Of a stretch of 64,000 bases of DNA, positions 7,762-18,437 are shown piece after piece (the stretch's first letter is position 1; every line of letters starts with the position of its first letter). The translations under genes and the position numbers were made by a program. The notes beneath the pieces are model-generated. The model did not search any database. It saw only the letters and a list, made by a program, of their open reading frames with translations, and had not been told where the DNA came from. Location of the stretch: assembly GCF_004403305.1 (NCBI RefSeq), contig NZ_SOHE01000044.1, forward strand, positions 49,609 through 113,608, written 5' to 3'. The stretch is from Cryobacterium frigoriphilum (GTDB taxonomy: Bacteria; Actinomycetota; Actinomycetes; Actinomycetales; Microbacteriaceae).

Positions 7762-9276
7762 TCAGCGATGGGTGGCGAGCCACTCGGCCGCGGCCGCTGC
7801 GTCGATGCGCACGGCGGCCTGGTGCAGCGACTGGCGCGCCATGTGTTCCGGCCGGCGACGCAGAACAAGCCAGACAATGCCGAGCCCAATGAACCACAGC
7901 GGGGTCACGAGCAGCGCCTCGAGGGTGTCGGCCTTCTGAGTGAGCGCCCAGATCAGGAATGCGAAGAACGCGAGCAGCACATAGGACATGTACAGTCCAC
8001 CGGGCATTCTGAACTTCGATGCCGCGTGCAGTTCCGGGCGGCGCTTGCGGTACACGATGTAGCTCACCACGATGATGCCCCACACGAAGATGAACAGTAC
8101 CGAGGCCATGGTCGTCACGACGGTGAACACTTCGATGATCGACGAGCTCGCGTAGAGCAGCACGGCGGACACCAGCAGGAACATGCACGAGAACAGCAGG
8201 GCGTTGGCCGGGACCTTGTGCTGGCTCAGGCGCTGAAAGCGACCCGGTGCTGTGCCCTCGATCGAGAGCCCGAACAGCATTCTCGAGGTGGAATACAACC
8301 CGGAGTTCGCCGAGGAGGTCGCGCTCGTGAGCACGACGAAGTTGATGACGGCGGCGGCCGCGCCGAGCCCGGCGAGGGCGAACATCGCCACGAACGGGCT
8401 CACGTCGGCGGTGACCTCACGCCACGGCGTGACCGTCATGATCATGATGAGGGCCAGAACGTAGAACAGCATGATGCGCAGCGGAATGGAGTTGATCGCC
8501 TTGGGCAGGTTCTTCTCCGGGTGCTGCGCTTCGGCGGCCGTGGTGCCCACGAGCTCGACGCCGAGGAACGCGAAGACAGACAGTTGGAAGCCGGCGATGA
8601 ACCCCATCGGGCCGGTCGGGAACAACCCGCCGTCATTCCACAGGTTGCTGAAACTGGCCGGCGTGCCGCTGGGGGACTGGAAGTTCGTGAACACCATCAC
8701 GAGGCCCACGACGATCAGGGTGACGATGGCAATGATCTTGATCAGCGCGAACCAGAATTCGGTCTCGCCGAACGCCTTGACGCTCGTCAGGTTGAAGGCC
8801 AGCAGCACTAAGACCGCGCCGAGCGCCGGGATCCAGAGTGGCAGATCGGGCCACCAGAAGCTCGCGTAGAGGGCGATCGCGATGAGCTCGGCGATGGCGG
8901 TCACGATCCAGCAGAGCCAGTAGGTCCAGCTGGTGAAGAAGCTGGCCCACGGCCCGAGCAGGTCCCCGGCGAAATCGCTGAACGACTTGTATTCGAGGTT
9001 GCTCAACAGCAGTTCGCCCATGGCACGCATCACGAAGAAGAGCATGAAGCCGATGATCATATAGACGAAGATCACCGAAGGACCGGCAAGCGAAATGGTC
9101 TTGCCCGAGCCCATGAACAGGCCCGTTCCGATGGCCCCGCCGATGGCGATCAGCTGAATGTGCCGATTCGACAGGGATCGCGCGAGGTGCGGAGGTGCAC
9201 CGTGCGGCTGCGAGCCGGATGATGGTTGGGCGACGGATGCCCCGGGCCGCCCGGCGGGCGACGTCAGTCTAGACAT
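7762..9276 (-). CDS. cycA: Amino-acid permease, CycA type (D-serine/D-alanine/glycine/L-alanine:H+ symporter)
   Basis: The 504-residue APC-family permease has about 12 membrane helices. It matches E. coli CycA closely over long stretches, for example LSNRHIQLIAIGGAIGTGLF, RAMGELLLSNLEYKSF, VELVGTTAAEAQ and FVVLTSATSSANSG. CycA imports small neutral amino acids including both alanine isomers. Alanine dehydrogenase lies immediately upstream on the same strand, and alanine racemase is 5 kb away, which agrees with alanine as substrate. A strong hairpin between this gene and ald suggests at least partial separate transcription. Substrate assignment is by similarity and context only. Confidence 0.9.
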   Translation of the reverse strand: MSRLTSPAGRPGASVAQPSSGSQPHGAPPHLARSLSNRHIQLIAIGGAIGTGLFMGSGKTISLAGPSVIFVYMIIGFMLFFVMRAMGELLLSNLEYKSFSDFAGDLLGPWASFFTSWTYWLCWIVTAIAELIAIALYASFWWPDLPLWIPALGAVLVLLAFNLTSVKAFGETEFWFALIKIIAIVTLIVVGLVMVFTNFQSPSGTPASFSNLWNDGGLFPTGPMGFIAGFQLSVFAFLGVELVGTTAAEAQHPEKNLPKAINSIPLRIMLFYVLALIMIMTVTPWREVTADVSPFVAMFALAGLGAAAAVINFVVLTSATSSANSGLYSTSRMLFGLSIEGTAPGRFQRLSQHKVPANALLFSCMFLLVSAVLLYASSSIIEVFTVVTTMASVLFIFVWGIIVVSYIVYRKRRPELHAASKFRMPGGLYMSYVLLAFFAFLIWALTQKADTLEALLVTPLWFIGLGIVWLVLRRRPEHMARQSLHQAAVRIDAAAAAEWLATHR

Positions 9277-9322
9277 GATCTTCTTCCTTGAAGTTTGTAT
9301 TGACTCAATTTGTGTCCGGGGT

Positions 9323-9354
9323 GGATGCCGCGCGCACCTCGGCGCGCGGCATCC
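9323..9354 (-). terminator. Terminator hairpin after alanine dehydrogenase
   Basis: A perfect 13-bp GC-rich stem (9323-9335 with 9342-9354) closes a 6-base loop, starting 12 bases after the ald stop on the minus strand. There is no U-run, which is common in high-GC actinobacteria. Confidence 0.7.
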
Positions 9355-9366
9355 GTCGCCTGCGGG

Positions 9367-10506
9367 CTAGGCCGTGACGAGCGCCGGGGCGTCGGTGACG
9401 AGGTCGGTCCAGCTGGCGAGCGGCAGGTCGAGCGCGATGCTCACCGAACGGTTCGCGACCTGGCCGGCGGCGATGTTCAGCCCGCCGGCGAGAGCGGCGT
9501 CGCGCTCGAACGCGGCGCGCACGCCGCGGTCGGCGATCGAAATCGCGTAGGGCAGCGTGACGTTGGTCAGCGCGAGGGTCGAGGTCTGCGGAACGGCGCC
9601 GGGCATGTTGGCGACGCAGTAGAAGATCGAGCCGTGCACGGCGAAGGTCGGGTCCTCGTGCGTGGTGGCGTGGGTGCCCTCGAAGCAGCCGCCCTGGTCA
9701 ACGGCGATGTCCACGAGCACCGAACCCGGCTTCATGCGCGAGACGAGCTCGTTGGTGACGAGCTTGGGGGCCTTCGCGCCCGGAATCAGCACGGAACCGA
9801 TCACGAGGTCGGCCTCGGTGACGGCTCGGTCGATCTCGTAGGCGTTGGAGGCGATGGTCTTCAGGCGTCCGGCGTACTGGGCGTCGAGTTCGCGCAGGCG
9901 GTCGATGTTGATGTCGAGGATGGTGACGTCGGCGCCCATGCCGATGGCCATGGCGGCGGCGTTGGAGCCGGCGACGCCGGCGCCGATCACGGTCACCTTG
10001 GCGGCGCGCACTCCGGGAACGCCGCCCATCAGGATTCCGGGGCCACCGCCGGGGCGGGTCATCGATGCGGCGCCGACCTGAACGGCCAGTCGCCCGGCGA
10101 CCTCGCTCATCGGGGCGAGCAGGGGAAGCGAACGGTCGGCCTTCTGCACGGTCTCGTAGGCGATGGCGGTGACGCCGGCCTCGAGCAGGGCGGTGGCGAG
10201 TTCGGGCTCGGCCGCGAGGTGCAGGTAGGTGAAGAGGATCAGGCCCTGACGAAAGTAGATGTACTCGGCCGTGATCGGCTCTTTTACCTTGAGGATCATG
10301 TCGGCGCCGGCCCACACTGAGGCGGCGGTGGCGACGATGTCGGCGCCGGCGGCCGCGTAATCGGCGTCGGTGAATCCGGAGGCGATTCCGGCTCCGGCCT
10401 GTACGAGCACGGTGTGGCCGTGAAGCTTCGCTTCGTGGACTCCGGCGGCGGTGATCGCCACGCGGAATTCGTTGTTCTTCACTTCGGTCGGGACGCCAAT
10501 GATCAA
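9367..10506 (-). CDS. ald: Alanine dehydrogenase
   Basis: The 379-residue enzyme interconverts L-alanine with pyruvate and ammonia using NAD. Known functional residues line up by position: Arg15, Lys75 (in LKVKEP) and His96 (in YLHLAAEP). The Rossmann motif VIGAGVAG and a DIAVDQGG block follow, and length is that of the family. The gene is divergent from a PucR-type regulator, the usual arrangement for Ald regulation in actinobacteria, and is followed by the CycA permease, giving an alanine uptake and deamination unit. Confidence 0.96.
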   Translation of the reverse strand: MIIGVPTEVKNNEFRVAITAAGVHEAKLHGHTVLVQAGAGIASGFTDADYAAAGADIVATAASVWAGADMILKVKEPITAEYIYFRQGLILFTYLHLAAEPELATALLEAGVTAIAYETVQKADRSLPLLAPMSEVAGRLAVQVGAASMTRPGGGPGILMGGVPGVRAAKVTVIGAGVAGSNAAAMAIGMGADVTILDINIDRLRELDAQYAGRLKTIASNAYEIDRAVTEADLVIGSVLIPGAKAPKLVTNELVSRMKPGSVLVDIAVDQGGCFEGTHATTHEDPTFAVHGSIFYCVANMPGAVPQTSTLALTNVTLPYAISIADRGVRAAFERDAALAGGLNIAAGQVANRSVSIALDLPLASWTDLVTDAPALVTA

Positions 10507-10775
10507 GGGGAACTCCTCGTATAGGTGCGGGGTGCCGCACGGCTTCGGGCGACCCGTGTAACGCTAAACCCGGTTTTTTGCGCGGCTCCGGCGCGCGGCG
10601 CCCTCGGCAGACCGGTTCGCGGGCCGCCCACATGCCCCGCGCCCGGGGGGTGGACGCCCGGTTGACCCGCGCTCGGGCCGCAGATCCGCGTGATTCCGGC
10701 ACCGGATGCCCCGCTCGGCCCCCGCAGACCCCTTATCGGTCGCCGTGGCCGTGCCGTCTGCTGCCAGCACACGGA

Positions 10776-10789
10776 TCGACATTTGTCGA
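10776..10789. promoter_or_regulatory. Candidate operator in the ald / PucR-regulator divergent region
   Basis: TCGACA-TT-TGTCGA is a 6+2+6 perfect inverted repeat in the 348-bp gap between the divergent starts at 10506 and 10855. A further half-site (TGTCGTCGA) lies about 20 bases downstream. It is a plausible site for the neighbouring regulator. I see no other structure in this gap. Confidence 0.45.
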
Positions 10790-10854
10790 CCGAACCCGCG
10801 GCAAGTGTCGTCGAGCGTCCACGCGGGTGCCCGCCGAATCCCTAGGATGAGTGC

Positions 10855-12093
10855 ATGGATGCCGCCACTCTCGACCACGCGGTAGCCAACATCGCCAGCC
10901 GTCTCGGCCGTGGTCTCTCCCTCGAAGACCTCGACGGCCTGCTGCTCGCGTACAGCTCGCATCAGGAAACCGCTGACCGGGTGCGCACCAACTTTCTGCT
11001 GAGCAAGATCGTGCCCCCCGACGTGAGCGCCTGGCAGCTCAGCCACGGCATCGCCACCGCGGTGCGGCCGGTCTCGGTGCCGGCCAACGCCGATCTCGGC
11101 ATGTTGGGGCGGGTCTGCGTGCCCCTGCTCGCCCGCGGCTACCGGGTCGGCTATCTCTGGGTGTTGCAGGGCGCGCACGAGGAGTCCTCGGCGGCGATCC
11201 TGCAGGAGCTGCGCCCCGCGCGCGCCGAACTCGACGCGCTCGCCGAGCTGCTGCTCAACCGCACCTTCGCCGAATCCTCCGAGGTGCACGGCCGCGGGGC
11301 ACAGTTTCTCGCCGCCTGCGAGGGGCAACCGCACGCGATCGACGCACTGCTCGGCTGGCCGGCCGTGCACGGCCGCGGCCCGTGGCGCCTCGCGACGCTC
11401 GTCGAACGGGCCGGCATCGAGGCCGCCGACGTGGAGCAGTCCCGTGGCGCCGAGCGCGAGGCCTTTGAGCGGGGTCTGCTGCAGCGGCTGTCCGCCTTGC
11501 AGGCGACGACCGGCATCCCGGGCGTGCTGTTCGCGGCCGGAACCGACACCCACGCCGTGCTGCTGCTCAGCGCAGCGGTGACGGATGCCGACGCGATCGA
11601 AATCCTGCGCCGTTTCGGCGTCGAGATCGCCCGCCGTGGACCACATACCGAGCGACCAGACCTGATGGGTCTGAGCGAGCCGTTCGCCGATCTGCGCCTG
11701 GTCGCGTCGGCCTACGCGCAGTCCAAGAGCGCCGTGCAGGCGGCCTGGGTCGACGCCGACCTGGGCGGGGTCGTCGCGTTCCGCGGCATTGGCGTGTACC
11801 AGTTTCTGGCCGTCGCCGGCCGGGATCTGGCCCGCCACGAGTCGATCCTGTTCGCCGAGCTGCAGGAACTCGACCGCAACGGCGAGCTCGTGCCGGTGCT
11901 CGAACTGCTCTATGACACCGGCGGCTCCGTCGCCGACGTCGCGACCGCCCTGCACCTGCACCGCACGAGCGTGTACAACCGGGTTGCCCGCATCCGTTCG
12001 CTGCTCGGCGCCGACCCGCTCGCCGGCCCGGTGCGGCTCGAACTGCACCTGGCCATGAAGGCACAGCGCTGGGCGGGCCGGCCGCGCCTCTGA
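10855..12093 (+). CDS. PucR-family transcriptional regulator, probable regulator of ald
   Basis: The 412-residue protein ends in the PucR-type helix-turn-helix at about residues 345-400 (VADVATALHLHRTSVYNRVARI, with the SVYNR recognition helix). A helical GGDEF-like/CdaR middle part and an N-terminal sensory region precede it. PucR/CdaR proteins usually activate an adjacent catabolic gene in response to its substrate. Divergent placement from ald makes alanine dehydrogenase and the permease the likely targets; that is inferred from context. Confidence 0.85.
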   Translation: MDAATLDHAVANIASRLGRGLSLEDLDGLLLAYSSHQETADRVRTNFLLSKIVPPDVSAWQLSHGIATAVRPVSVPANADLGMLGRVCVPLLARGYRVGYLWVLQGAHEESSAAILQELRPARAELDALAELLLNRTFAESSEVHGRGAQFLAACEGQPHAIDALLGWPAVHGRGPWRLATLVERAGIEAADVEQSRGAEREAFERGLLQRLSALQATTGIPGVLFAAGTDTHAVLLLSAAVTDADAIEILRRFGVEIARRGPHTERPDLMGLSEPFADLRLVASAYAQSKSAVQAAWVDADLGGVVAFRGIGVYQFLAVAGRDLARHESILFAELQELDRNGELVPVLELLYDTGGSVADVATALHLHRTSVYNRVARIRSLLGADPLAGPVRLELHLAMKAQRWAGRPRL

Positions 12094-12120
12094 TCGGCCG
12101 CCGCTGGCCCGGCCGCTTCT

Positions 12121-12192
12121 GACCGGCGCGCCTCAGACCGGCGCGCCTCAGACCGGCCGCCGACGGATGCCCCCGCCCCGGCGCATCCGTCG
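12121..12192. terminator. 15-bp direct repeat plus bidirectional hairpin between convergent genes
   Basis: GACCGGCGCGCCTCA occurs twice in tandem at 12121-12150. Just after it, CGACGGATGC (12161-12170) pairs perfectly with 12183-12192 around a 12-base C-rich loop. Position between two convergent stops suggests a shared terminator. Confidence 0.6.
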
Positions 12193-12209
12193 TCGCACCC
12201 GGCGCGCGC

Positions 12210-14480
12210 TCAGTCGGTGTCGGTTCTGCTGTCCGGGATGGTGTCGGGGCTCGCCCCGACCCGAAAACCCGTGCAGTCGCGCACCTGGTCGGGGGTCAGC
12301 GGGCCCCAGACGGGGCTCGCGATGACAGCCTGCACCTCGGGGGAGGCGAGCAGCGTCGCGGCCGGTTCCGGAGTGCCGGCCCGGTTCTCGATGTCGTCGG
12401 GGTGTGCGCGCAGGTGGTCGGCGAGCTGTGGCCAACGAATCTCGACAATGGTCCAGAGGGCGAGCGGGGTGCGCTGCACGGGAATGCCCTCAAGGGTGCG
12501 CAGGGATTGCAGGGTTCCGTAGGTGTGCACGACGAGTTTGATGCTGCGGGGATTGGGTTCGAGCAGCTTCCAGTAGCGGCTGAGCTCGTGGCGGGCGCCG
12601 GCCTGCAGCACCGGATTCGAGAGCTTCACGGCCGCAGCGCCACGCACCTGCATGCGTGATTCGGCGCTGATCAGGCCATCCGCCTTGGCGGCCGCCCGGT
12701 CGATTTGCGGTCCGGTGGTGGCCCGGTTCACCTCGGCGGTGAGCTCTGTGGCCAGGGCCTGCTGGGCGGCAGAAGGCCGCTGTGCCGTGGCGCCGGTCAG
12801 GAGGGAATCCAGATAGGCCCGCTTGGCGTCCTCGGTGATCGAGGGTAACCGCACCTGCAGCTGAAAGATCTTCTCGAGAAAAAGGTAGCCGAGGGGGCGA
12901 CCGGGCACCGTGGTGATCTTCACGGAGTCGAAGTGGCTCTCGTAGCTGGAGCGGATCCACTGGCCATCGGCGGCGATGAACGCGTAGGGCCCGGCCGGGG
13001 GCTCGTGGCGCCGGTCTCGCCTGCCGGGTGTGTGTCGCCGCACCGGCGCCTCGCGCACGAGAGTCTGCACGACCTCGAGAAAATCGATGATGTACTTCTC
13101 ATCGCAGCGATCGAGGTCGTCGATGAGAAACACCACCGACTTGCGCGTGCGTCGCAGCGTGCGGGAGAACAGCAGCTGCACCTGACCCATAGGGTTCGCG
13201 CTCTTGGCCACGAAGGCCTCGGCCGACAGTCGCGATTCGGGCATCAACAAGCGGTAGACGGCGGTCAGTCCCGCCACCGCGAGGGCGCCGAGCGACAGGA
13301 TCTTGCCCAGGGCGTCCGCGAGGGCGCTGCCCGTGGTGAGATCGAGCCGGGCCAGAAGGGCCAGCGCGACGGCAAGCAGAATGAGCACGAGCACCGCGAC
13401 GAACGGCATCAACCGGGTACGGATGGCGTCGATGCGGCTGCGCACGCGCGCCCAGATACGGTGTCGGGAGTCGGCCTGGATTGCCGCGCGCAGGGCATTG
13501 TGCAGGGTCCACCACTGCACGCCCACCTGCTGCTCTCGCCAGGCGTTCACGTTGACGAGCAGAAAAGACGGCGCGAGTTCGGTCTCGAGAAACTGCAGCA
13601 GCGAACTCTTGCCGGAGCCCCACGGGCCATCGATGTGCACGAGGAACGAGCCGGTGTGTGAACCCGACAGGCCGCGCAGCCGGGACGCGAGTACCTGAGC
13701 GAGAAATCGGCGGCCGAGCAGGTCATCGGTGGCGGCACCGTCGGTGGTCCACCTGGTGCGTTCGGAGGTCTCCGGCGCCCGGTCCGGGGCGGCTTCCGTT
13801 GTCGAGTCCGGCGCCTCGCCGGCGGCTCGGGACTCCGCTTCCGATTCGACTTCTGCTTCGAATCCCGAACTCGGCTCCGCTTCAGCGAAGTAGGCGTCTT
13901 CGATCTGCCGTTCCAGCGTCGAGATCGCCCGCTCGTAGTCCAGGCCCAGCTTTTCGAGGCGGTCGGGCAGCCGGCCGTCACCCGCCGCTCGCGACGATTG
14001 CAGAATCGCCAGCGCGAGATCGGTCAGGGTCACGACCCGGCCGCCCTTCGACGTGAGATAGTGCCGCACCGCGGTCGCAAAGATGGGGTCCAGCCGGGCG
14101 TCGGGTACCTCGGCGGTGTCCGGCACGCTCCGAATTCCGATCACGGTCAGAAAGTCGGTCACGCGCAGCCCGGCCTCGGTCAGGGCCTCGGCGATGCTGC
14201 CATCGACCGCGATCAGCGTCGCGAGGGCGGTCGAGCGCGTGATCTCGTCGCGGTCGCTCGCGCTATCGAGGTGCCGCTGCCGCTGCACTCCGCCCGCCAC
14301 GGCCGTGAAGCGCGCGATTTCGGGCGACGGCGTGTGACGCCGGTCGATGATCAGCTGGTCGAGGGCACTCAGGGCATCCACGGGGTTCGCTCCAATGCCG
14401 GCCAGGTCGCGGGCAGCTCGGGCCGGTGCCGGCAGCGTAAACCCGGCCCCGACCCCGGTCAAGGTCACCTCCCCGGGCAT
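12210..14480 (-). CDS. KAP family P-loop NTPase with Clp-N-like N-terminus
   Basis: The 756-residue protein has the KAP layout: Walker A GPWGSGKSS at about 285-293, two membrane helices inserted in the NTPase core at about 357-377 and 393-409, and Walker B VVFLIDDLDRC at about 449-459. Residues 20-190 contain two helical repeats resembling Clp N-terminal repeats (around LATLIAVDGSIAEALTEAGL). A variable acidic linker follows. KAP ATPases are predicted to sit on the inner face of the membrane, and several are linked to phage exclusion or plasmid biology, but no function can be assigned here. It interrupts the alanine genes. Confidence 0.85.
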   Translation of the reverse strand: MPGEVTLTGVGAGFTLPAPARAARDLAGIGANPVDALSALDQLIIDRRHTPSPEIARFTAVAGGVQRQRHLDSASDRDEITRSTALATLIAVDGSIAEALTEAGLRVTDFLTVIGIRSVPDTAEVPDARLDPIFATAVRHYLTSKGGRVVTLTDLALAILQSSRAAGDGRLPDRLEKLGLDYERAISTLERQIEDAYFAEAEPSSGFEAEVESEAESRAAGEAPDSTTEAAPDRAPETSERTRWTTDGAATDDLLGRRFLAQVLASRLRGLSGSHTGSFLVHIDGPWGSGKSSLLQFLETELAPSFLLVNVNAWREQQVGVQWWTLHNALRAAIQADSRHRIWARVRSRIDAIRTRLMPFVAVLVLILLAVALALLARLDLTTGSALADALGKILSLGALAVAGLTAVYRLLMPESRLSAEAFVAKSANPMGQVQLLFSRTLRRTRKSVVFLIDDLDRCDEKYIIDFLEVVQTLVREAPVRRHTPGRRDRRHEPPAGPYAFIAADGQWIRSSYESHFDSVKITTVPGRPLGYLFLEKIFQLQVRLPSITEDAKRAYLDSLLTGATAQRPSAAQQALATELTAEVNRATTGPQIDRAAAKADGLISAESRMQVRGAAAVKLSNPVLQAGARHELSRYWKLLEPNPRSIKLVVHTYGTLQSLRTLEGIPVQRTPLALWTIVEIRWPQLADHLRAHPDDIENRAGTPEPAATLLASPEVQAVIASPVWGPLTPDQVRDCTGFRVGASPDTIPDSRTDTD

Positions 14481-14504
14481 CCGTCGCTGTGACTGGCGCG
14501 GTAA

Positions 14505-15641
14505 CTATCCGCGATACACGCGCGGCACCCGCGGACTGATGCGCGTGACGACCTCGTAGTTGATGGTTGAGGCGGCAGCGGCCCACTCGTCAACGCTCGC
14601 CTCGCCGCCGTCGCCCGGGCCGAACAGTACGGCCTCGGCACCGAGCAGGCTGTGCCCGCCGCTGACCAGGCCGGCCTCGCCGAGGTCGATGACCATTTGG
14701 TCCATCGCAATGCGCCCGACCACCGGATACGTCACCCCGTTCACCCGCACGGGCCCGCCGGTCGCGATGCGCGGAATGCCGTCGGCGTAACCGAGCGGCA
14801 CGAGCGCGAGCGTCGTGGCGGTCGGTGTGCGGTAGTTCAGCCCATACGACACGCCCTGGTCTGCGGGTACCTCCTTACAGTGCGCGATCTGCGTGACGAG
14901 CGTCATCGCGGGCCGCAGCCCGAGGCTCGCCGGGGTGCGGCCCGCGAGCGGCGACAGGCCGTACAGCGCGAGCCCGGTGCGCACCAGGTCGAGGTGGATG
15001 TCGGGCCGCGTGAGGGTGGCCGGGCTATTCGCCAGATGCCTGATCGACGGATGCACCCCGGCCGCGTGTGCGAGCTCGACGGCTGCGAGAAATGTGGCGA
15101 GTTGAGCATCCGTCTCGGGGCGCTCGGGCTCATCGGCCACGGCGAGGTGGCTGAAGATGCCCACGACCTCGATCTGGCCGGCTGCTTCGTGCCGGGCCAC
15201 GTCGGCCAACAGCGCGGGCAGTTCGGTCAGCGTGCAGCCGTTGCGGCCCAGCCCGGTATCGATCTTCAAGTGGATGCGCGCGGTGCGGCCGAGCAGATCG
15301 GCCGCGGCCACGATGCGGGGCAGCTCCCAGCCCGAGCAGCCGAGGTCAACGTTCGCGGCGATTGCCGCTCCAAAATCGCTGTCGGGGGTGTGCAGCCAGG
15401 CCAACAGCGGTGCGGTGAGTGCGGCGGCGCGCAGCGGCAGGGCCTCCTCGATGTGGGCGACGCCAAGCCAGGCGGCGCCGGCCTCGAGAGCGGCGCGGGC
15501 CACGGGCAGGGCGCCGTGCCCGTAGGCGTCGGCCTTCACGACCGCCATCACCGCGGCCGGGGAGGCGACCTGCACCAGCCTCCGTACGTTATGGCGGATC
15601 GCCTCGAGGTCGATTACGGCAGCGCGCTCCGGAGCATTCAC
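14505..15641 (-). CDS. alr: Alanine racemase (PLP-dependent)
   Basis: It interconverts L- and D-alanine for peptidoglycan. The PLP lysine is in the signature VVKADAYGHG near the N-terminus, and the catalytic tyrosine is in VSYGLNYRT; the C-terminal beta domain ends with STINYEVVTRI. The GTG at 15641 has an AGGG ribosome site eight bases upstream and gives a normal length of 378 residues; GTG 15650 is an alternative. A longer frame to 15746 would run through a terminator. With cycA and ald it forms an alanine-centred neighbourhood. Confidence 0.95.
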   Translation of the reverse strand: MNAPERAAVIDLEAIRHNVRRLVQVASPAAVMAVVKADAYGHGALPVARAALEAGAAWLGVAHIEEALPLRAAALTAPLLAWLHTPDSDFGAAIAANVDLGCSGWELPRIVAAADLLGRTARIHLKIDTGLGRNGCTLTELPALLADVARHEAAGQIEVVGIFSHLAVADEPERPETDAQLATFLAAVELAHAAGVHPSIRHLANSPATLTRPDIHLDLVRTGLALYGLSPLAGRTPASLGLRPAMTLVTQIAHCKEVPADQGVSYGLNYRTPTATTLALVPLGYADGIPRIATGGPVRVNGVTYPVVGRIAMDQMVIDLGEAGLVSGGHSLLGAEAVLFGPGDGGEASVDEWAAAASTINYEVVTRISPRVPRVYRG

Positions 15642-15723
15642 CCTTGTCACCCTAGACCCGCGATGTACCCGGCCCGGCGGCGGAACGCGGGTCGCTGAGT
15701 TGGGTCGGGGTTTAGATGCGGAA

Positions 15724-15758
15724 AAAGCACCCTCGTTGGTGGGCATTGAAGGTGCTTT
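15724..15758 (-). terminator. Hairpin after the DUF4190-like gene
   Basis: AAAGCACC (15724-15731) pairs with GGTGCTTT (15751-15758), extendable past one mismatch. It lies downstream of the minus-strand membrane-protein gene and upstream of alr. Confidence 0.6.
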
Positions 15759-15829
15759 CTCCGTGACTCATCCGCGGCTTCGAGCTGCGGGCACCGCCGA
15801 GTCGGGGTTGGTGCGGTGTGCGTGCCTGA

Positions 15830-16726
15830 CTACTGCGCGGAGTAGAAGAACTTGCTGTCGCCGAAGAAGGACGACACGACCCAGGTTCCGTTCGCGGCAT
15901 CCGCTGCCGGAATCGCGATGACGACGTTGCCGGTGCCCGTGGCGTCGGGGTACAGGTCATTGATGTCGCTGAGCGCCGGTGCCGGCTCGCCAAACACATA
16001 GGCGTCGTTGACCGTATGGGTCGTTCCGGCCGCTGACACGAACTCGATGTCCAGGTCGTACGACGGGGTGCCGCTGTCAGCGCCCTTGTAGACGGCGGTG
16101 ACGGAAATCATGGCGTACTGCAAGCCCTCGGGCGCGACGTCGTTGTATTCGTAGGCCGCGGCGACCTGTTCGTTGGCGTTGAGGGTAGAGGTGTCGAGGG
16201 TGATCTCGTACTGCAGGCCGGTCCGGTCCGACAGCTCAACCAGGGTGCCGAGCGGAGCCGGGTTGCCCCGGGTGCCGACCTCATCACCGGAGGGTTCCTC
16301 GACGGCCTCGTCAGAGGCATCGTCTGACGGCACGGTGTCGTCTGTGCCCGCGTCTGTGCCCGCGTCGGGGGCGGTCTCGGACGCTGAGATGCCGCCCTGC
16401 GCCTCCTCAACGGCCTTCATGATGGCGCCGGTGTAGACGATCGCGAGCACAATCGACAGAATCAACGCGACCGACGATGTGATTGTGCCGGTCAGGGCGG
16501 CCTTTCTGGGTTTGTCCTTCTTCAGTAGTGCCAAGACGCCGAGCACGATGCCAGCGATGGCAATGATGCCGGTGATGTAGTTCAGAACGGGAATGAAGGC
16601 ACCGACAAAGGCGGCGATTCCCACGATCATGGAGATGAGGCCGAGCACATTCTTCGACTGGGGAGCCGGAGTTTCGAGCTGCGGAGAGTACGGCGGCGGG
16701 CTTTGAATCTGCTGTGAGTCGGACAT
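15830..16726 (-). CDS. Membrane protein with DUF4190-like helices and C-terminal DUF4352-like domain
   Basis: The 298-residue protein begins with a Pro/Gln-rich cytoplasmic stretch. It then has hydrophobic helices at about residues 27-70 and 80-105 of the DUF4190 type found in actinobacteria, an acidic Thr/Asp-rich linker, and an extracellular beta-sandwich-like domain resembling DUF4352. The ATG at 16726 has a GAGAG ribosome site; the frame extends to 16789 without better support. Function is unknown; it is likely displayed outside the membrane. Confidence 0.75.
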   Translation of the reverse strand: MSDSQQIQSPPPYSPQLETPAPQSKNVLGLISMIVGIAAFVGAFIPVLNYITGIIAIAGIVLGVLALLKKDKPRKAALTGTITSSVALILSIVLAIVYTGAIMKAVEEAQGGISASETAPDAGTDAGTDDTVPSDDASDEAVEEPSGDEVGTRGNPAPLGTLVELSDRTGLQYEITLDTSTLNANEQVAAAYEYNDVAPEGLQYAMISVTAVYKGADSGTPSYDLDIEFVSAAGTTHTVNDAYVFGEPAPALSDINDLYPDATGTGNVVIAIPAADAANGTWVVSSFFGDSKFFYSAQ

Positions 16727-16910
16727 AGAACAACTCTCGCAGATGCCCCCCGTTTCGGATCGCGTGACAGACCTAAGTCCTACCCCCAAATAGGGGTAAA
16801 TTTCTGGGTCGTTTCTCCGTGCCTCACCCCCGGCTGGTGCGCCGCGTTCACAGGATCAGCCGGAGCTGACTGTCTACGATCGAACTTCACCGACGTTCTG
16901 GAGGACGCCC

Positions 16911-17321
16911 ATGAAATGCCCCACCGACGGAGCCACTCTCGTGATGAGCGAGCGCGCTGGCGTGGAAATCGACTACTGCCCCGAATGCCGCGGAGTGTGG
17001 CTCGATCGTGGCGAGCTCGACAAGATCCTCGATCGCGCCGCGAAGGAATTTGCTTCCTCCGCGCCCGCCCAGCCGGCCACCCCTGCCGCGCCGACCCAGT
17101 CTGCCGCCCCGGTCATCGTTGCGGTGCCGCAGCAGCAGTACCCGGATGCCCGCACCCGGGCCCCGCAATATGGCGACCGAGATCGCGACCGTGGCTATGG
17201 CGACCGCGACCGCGATCGCGACCGCAACTATGGGGACCGGGACCGGGACCGGGACCGCGACGGCCGTGACGGCTACCGGCCCAAGAAGAAGGAGCACTGG
17301 CTCGGCGAACTCTTCGGCTAG
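16911..17321 (+). CDS. TFIIB-type zinc-ribbon protein with Arg-Asp repeat tail
   Basis: The 136-residue protein starts with MKCPTDG and YCPECRGVWLDRGEL, the zf-TFIIB zinc-ribbon signature. An Ala/Pro linker leads to a low-complexity stretch of YGDRDRDR-type repeats (about residues 86-118) and a basic KKKEHW-LGELFG tail. At the DNA level the repeat is a run of GACCGCGACCGCGAT-like units. Proteins of this kind are common and small; the role is unknown. An ATG after an AGGACGCCC-type site is the start. Confidence 0.85.
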   Translation: MKCPTDGATLVMSERAGVEIDYCPECRGVWLDRGELDKILDRAAKEFASSAPAQPATPAAPTQSAAPVIVAVPQQQYPDARTRAPQYGDRDRDRGYGDRDRDRDRNYGDRDRDRDRDGRDGYRPKKKEHWLGELFG

Positions 17322-17399
17322 ACCCCGTCTGCCCGAGCTGCGCCGCCGCCGGCCGAACCCCGGATCGACCTATCGGTGGCACAGCGCGGGGCGACCGGC

Positions 17400-18404
<1,005 letters not shown>

Positions 18405-18413
18405 GCAATCGAC

Positions 18414-18429
18414 TATACAGCTCTGTATA
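18414..18429. promoter_or_regulatory. Candidate TetR operator
   Basis: TATACAG-CT-CTGTATA is a perfect 7+2+7 inverted repeat exactly between the divergent starts at 18404 and 18438. It overlaps the ribosome-site region of both genes. Size and symmetry fit a TetR-family dimer site. Confidence 0.7.
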
Positions 18430-18437
18430 CTGGGAGC

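Noticed and set aside
6761-8188. 475-codon minus-strand open frame
   Set aside because: It overlaps the pRiA4b ORF-3-like gene antisense and the permease gene in another frame; its sequence resembles no protein family.
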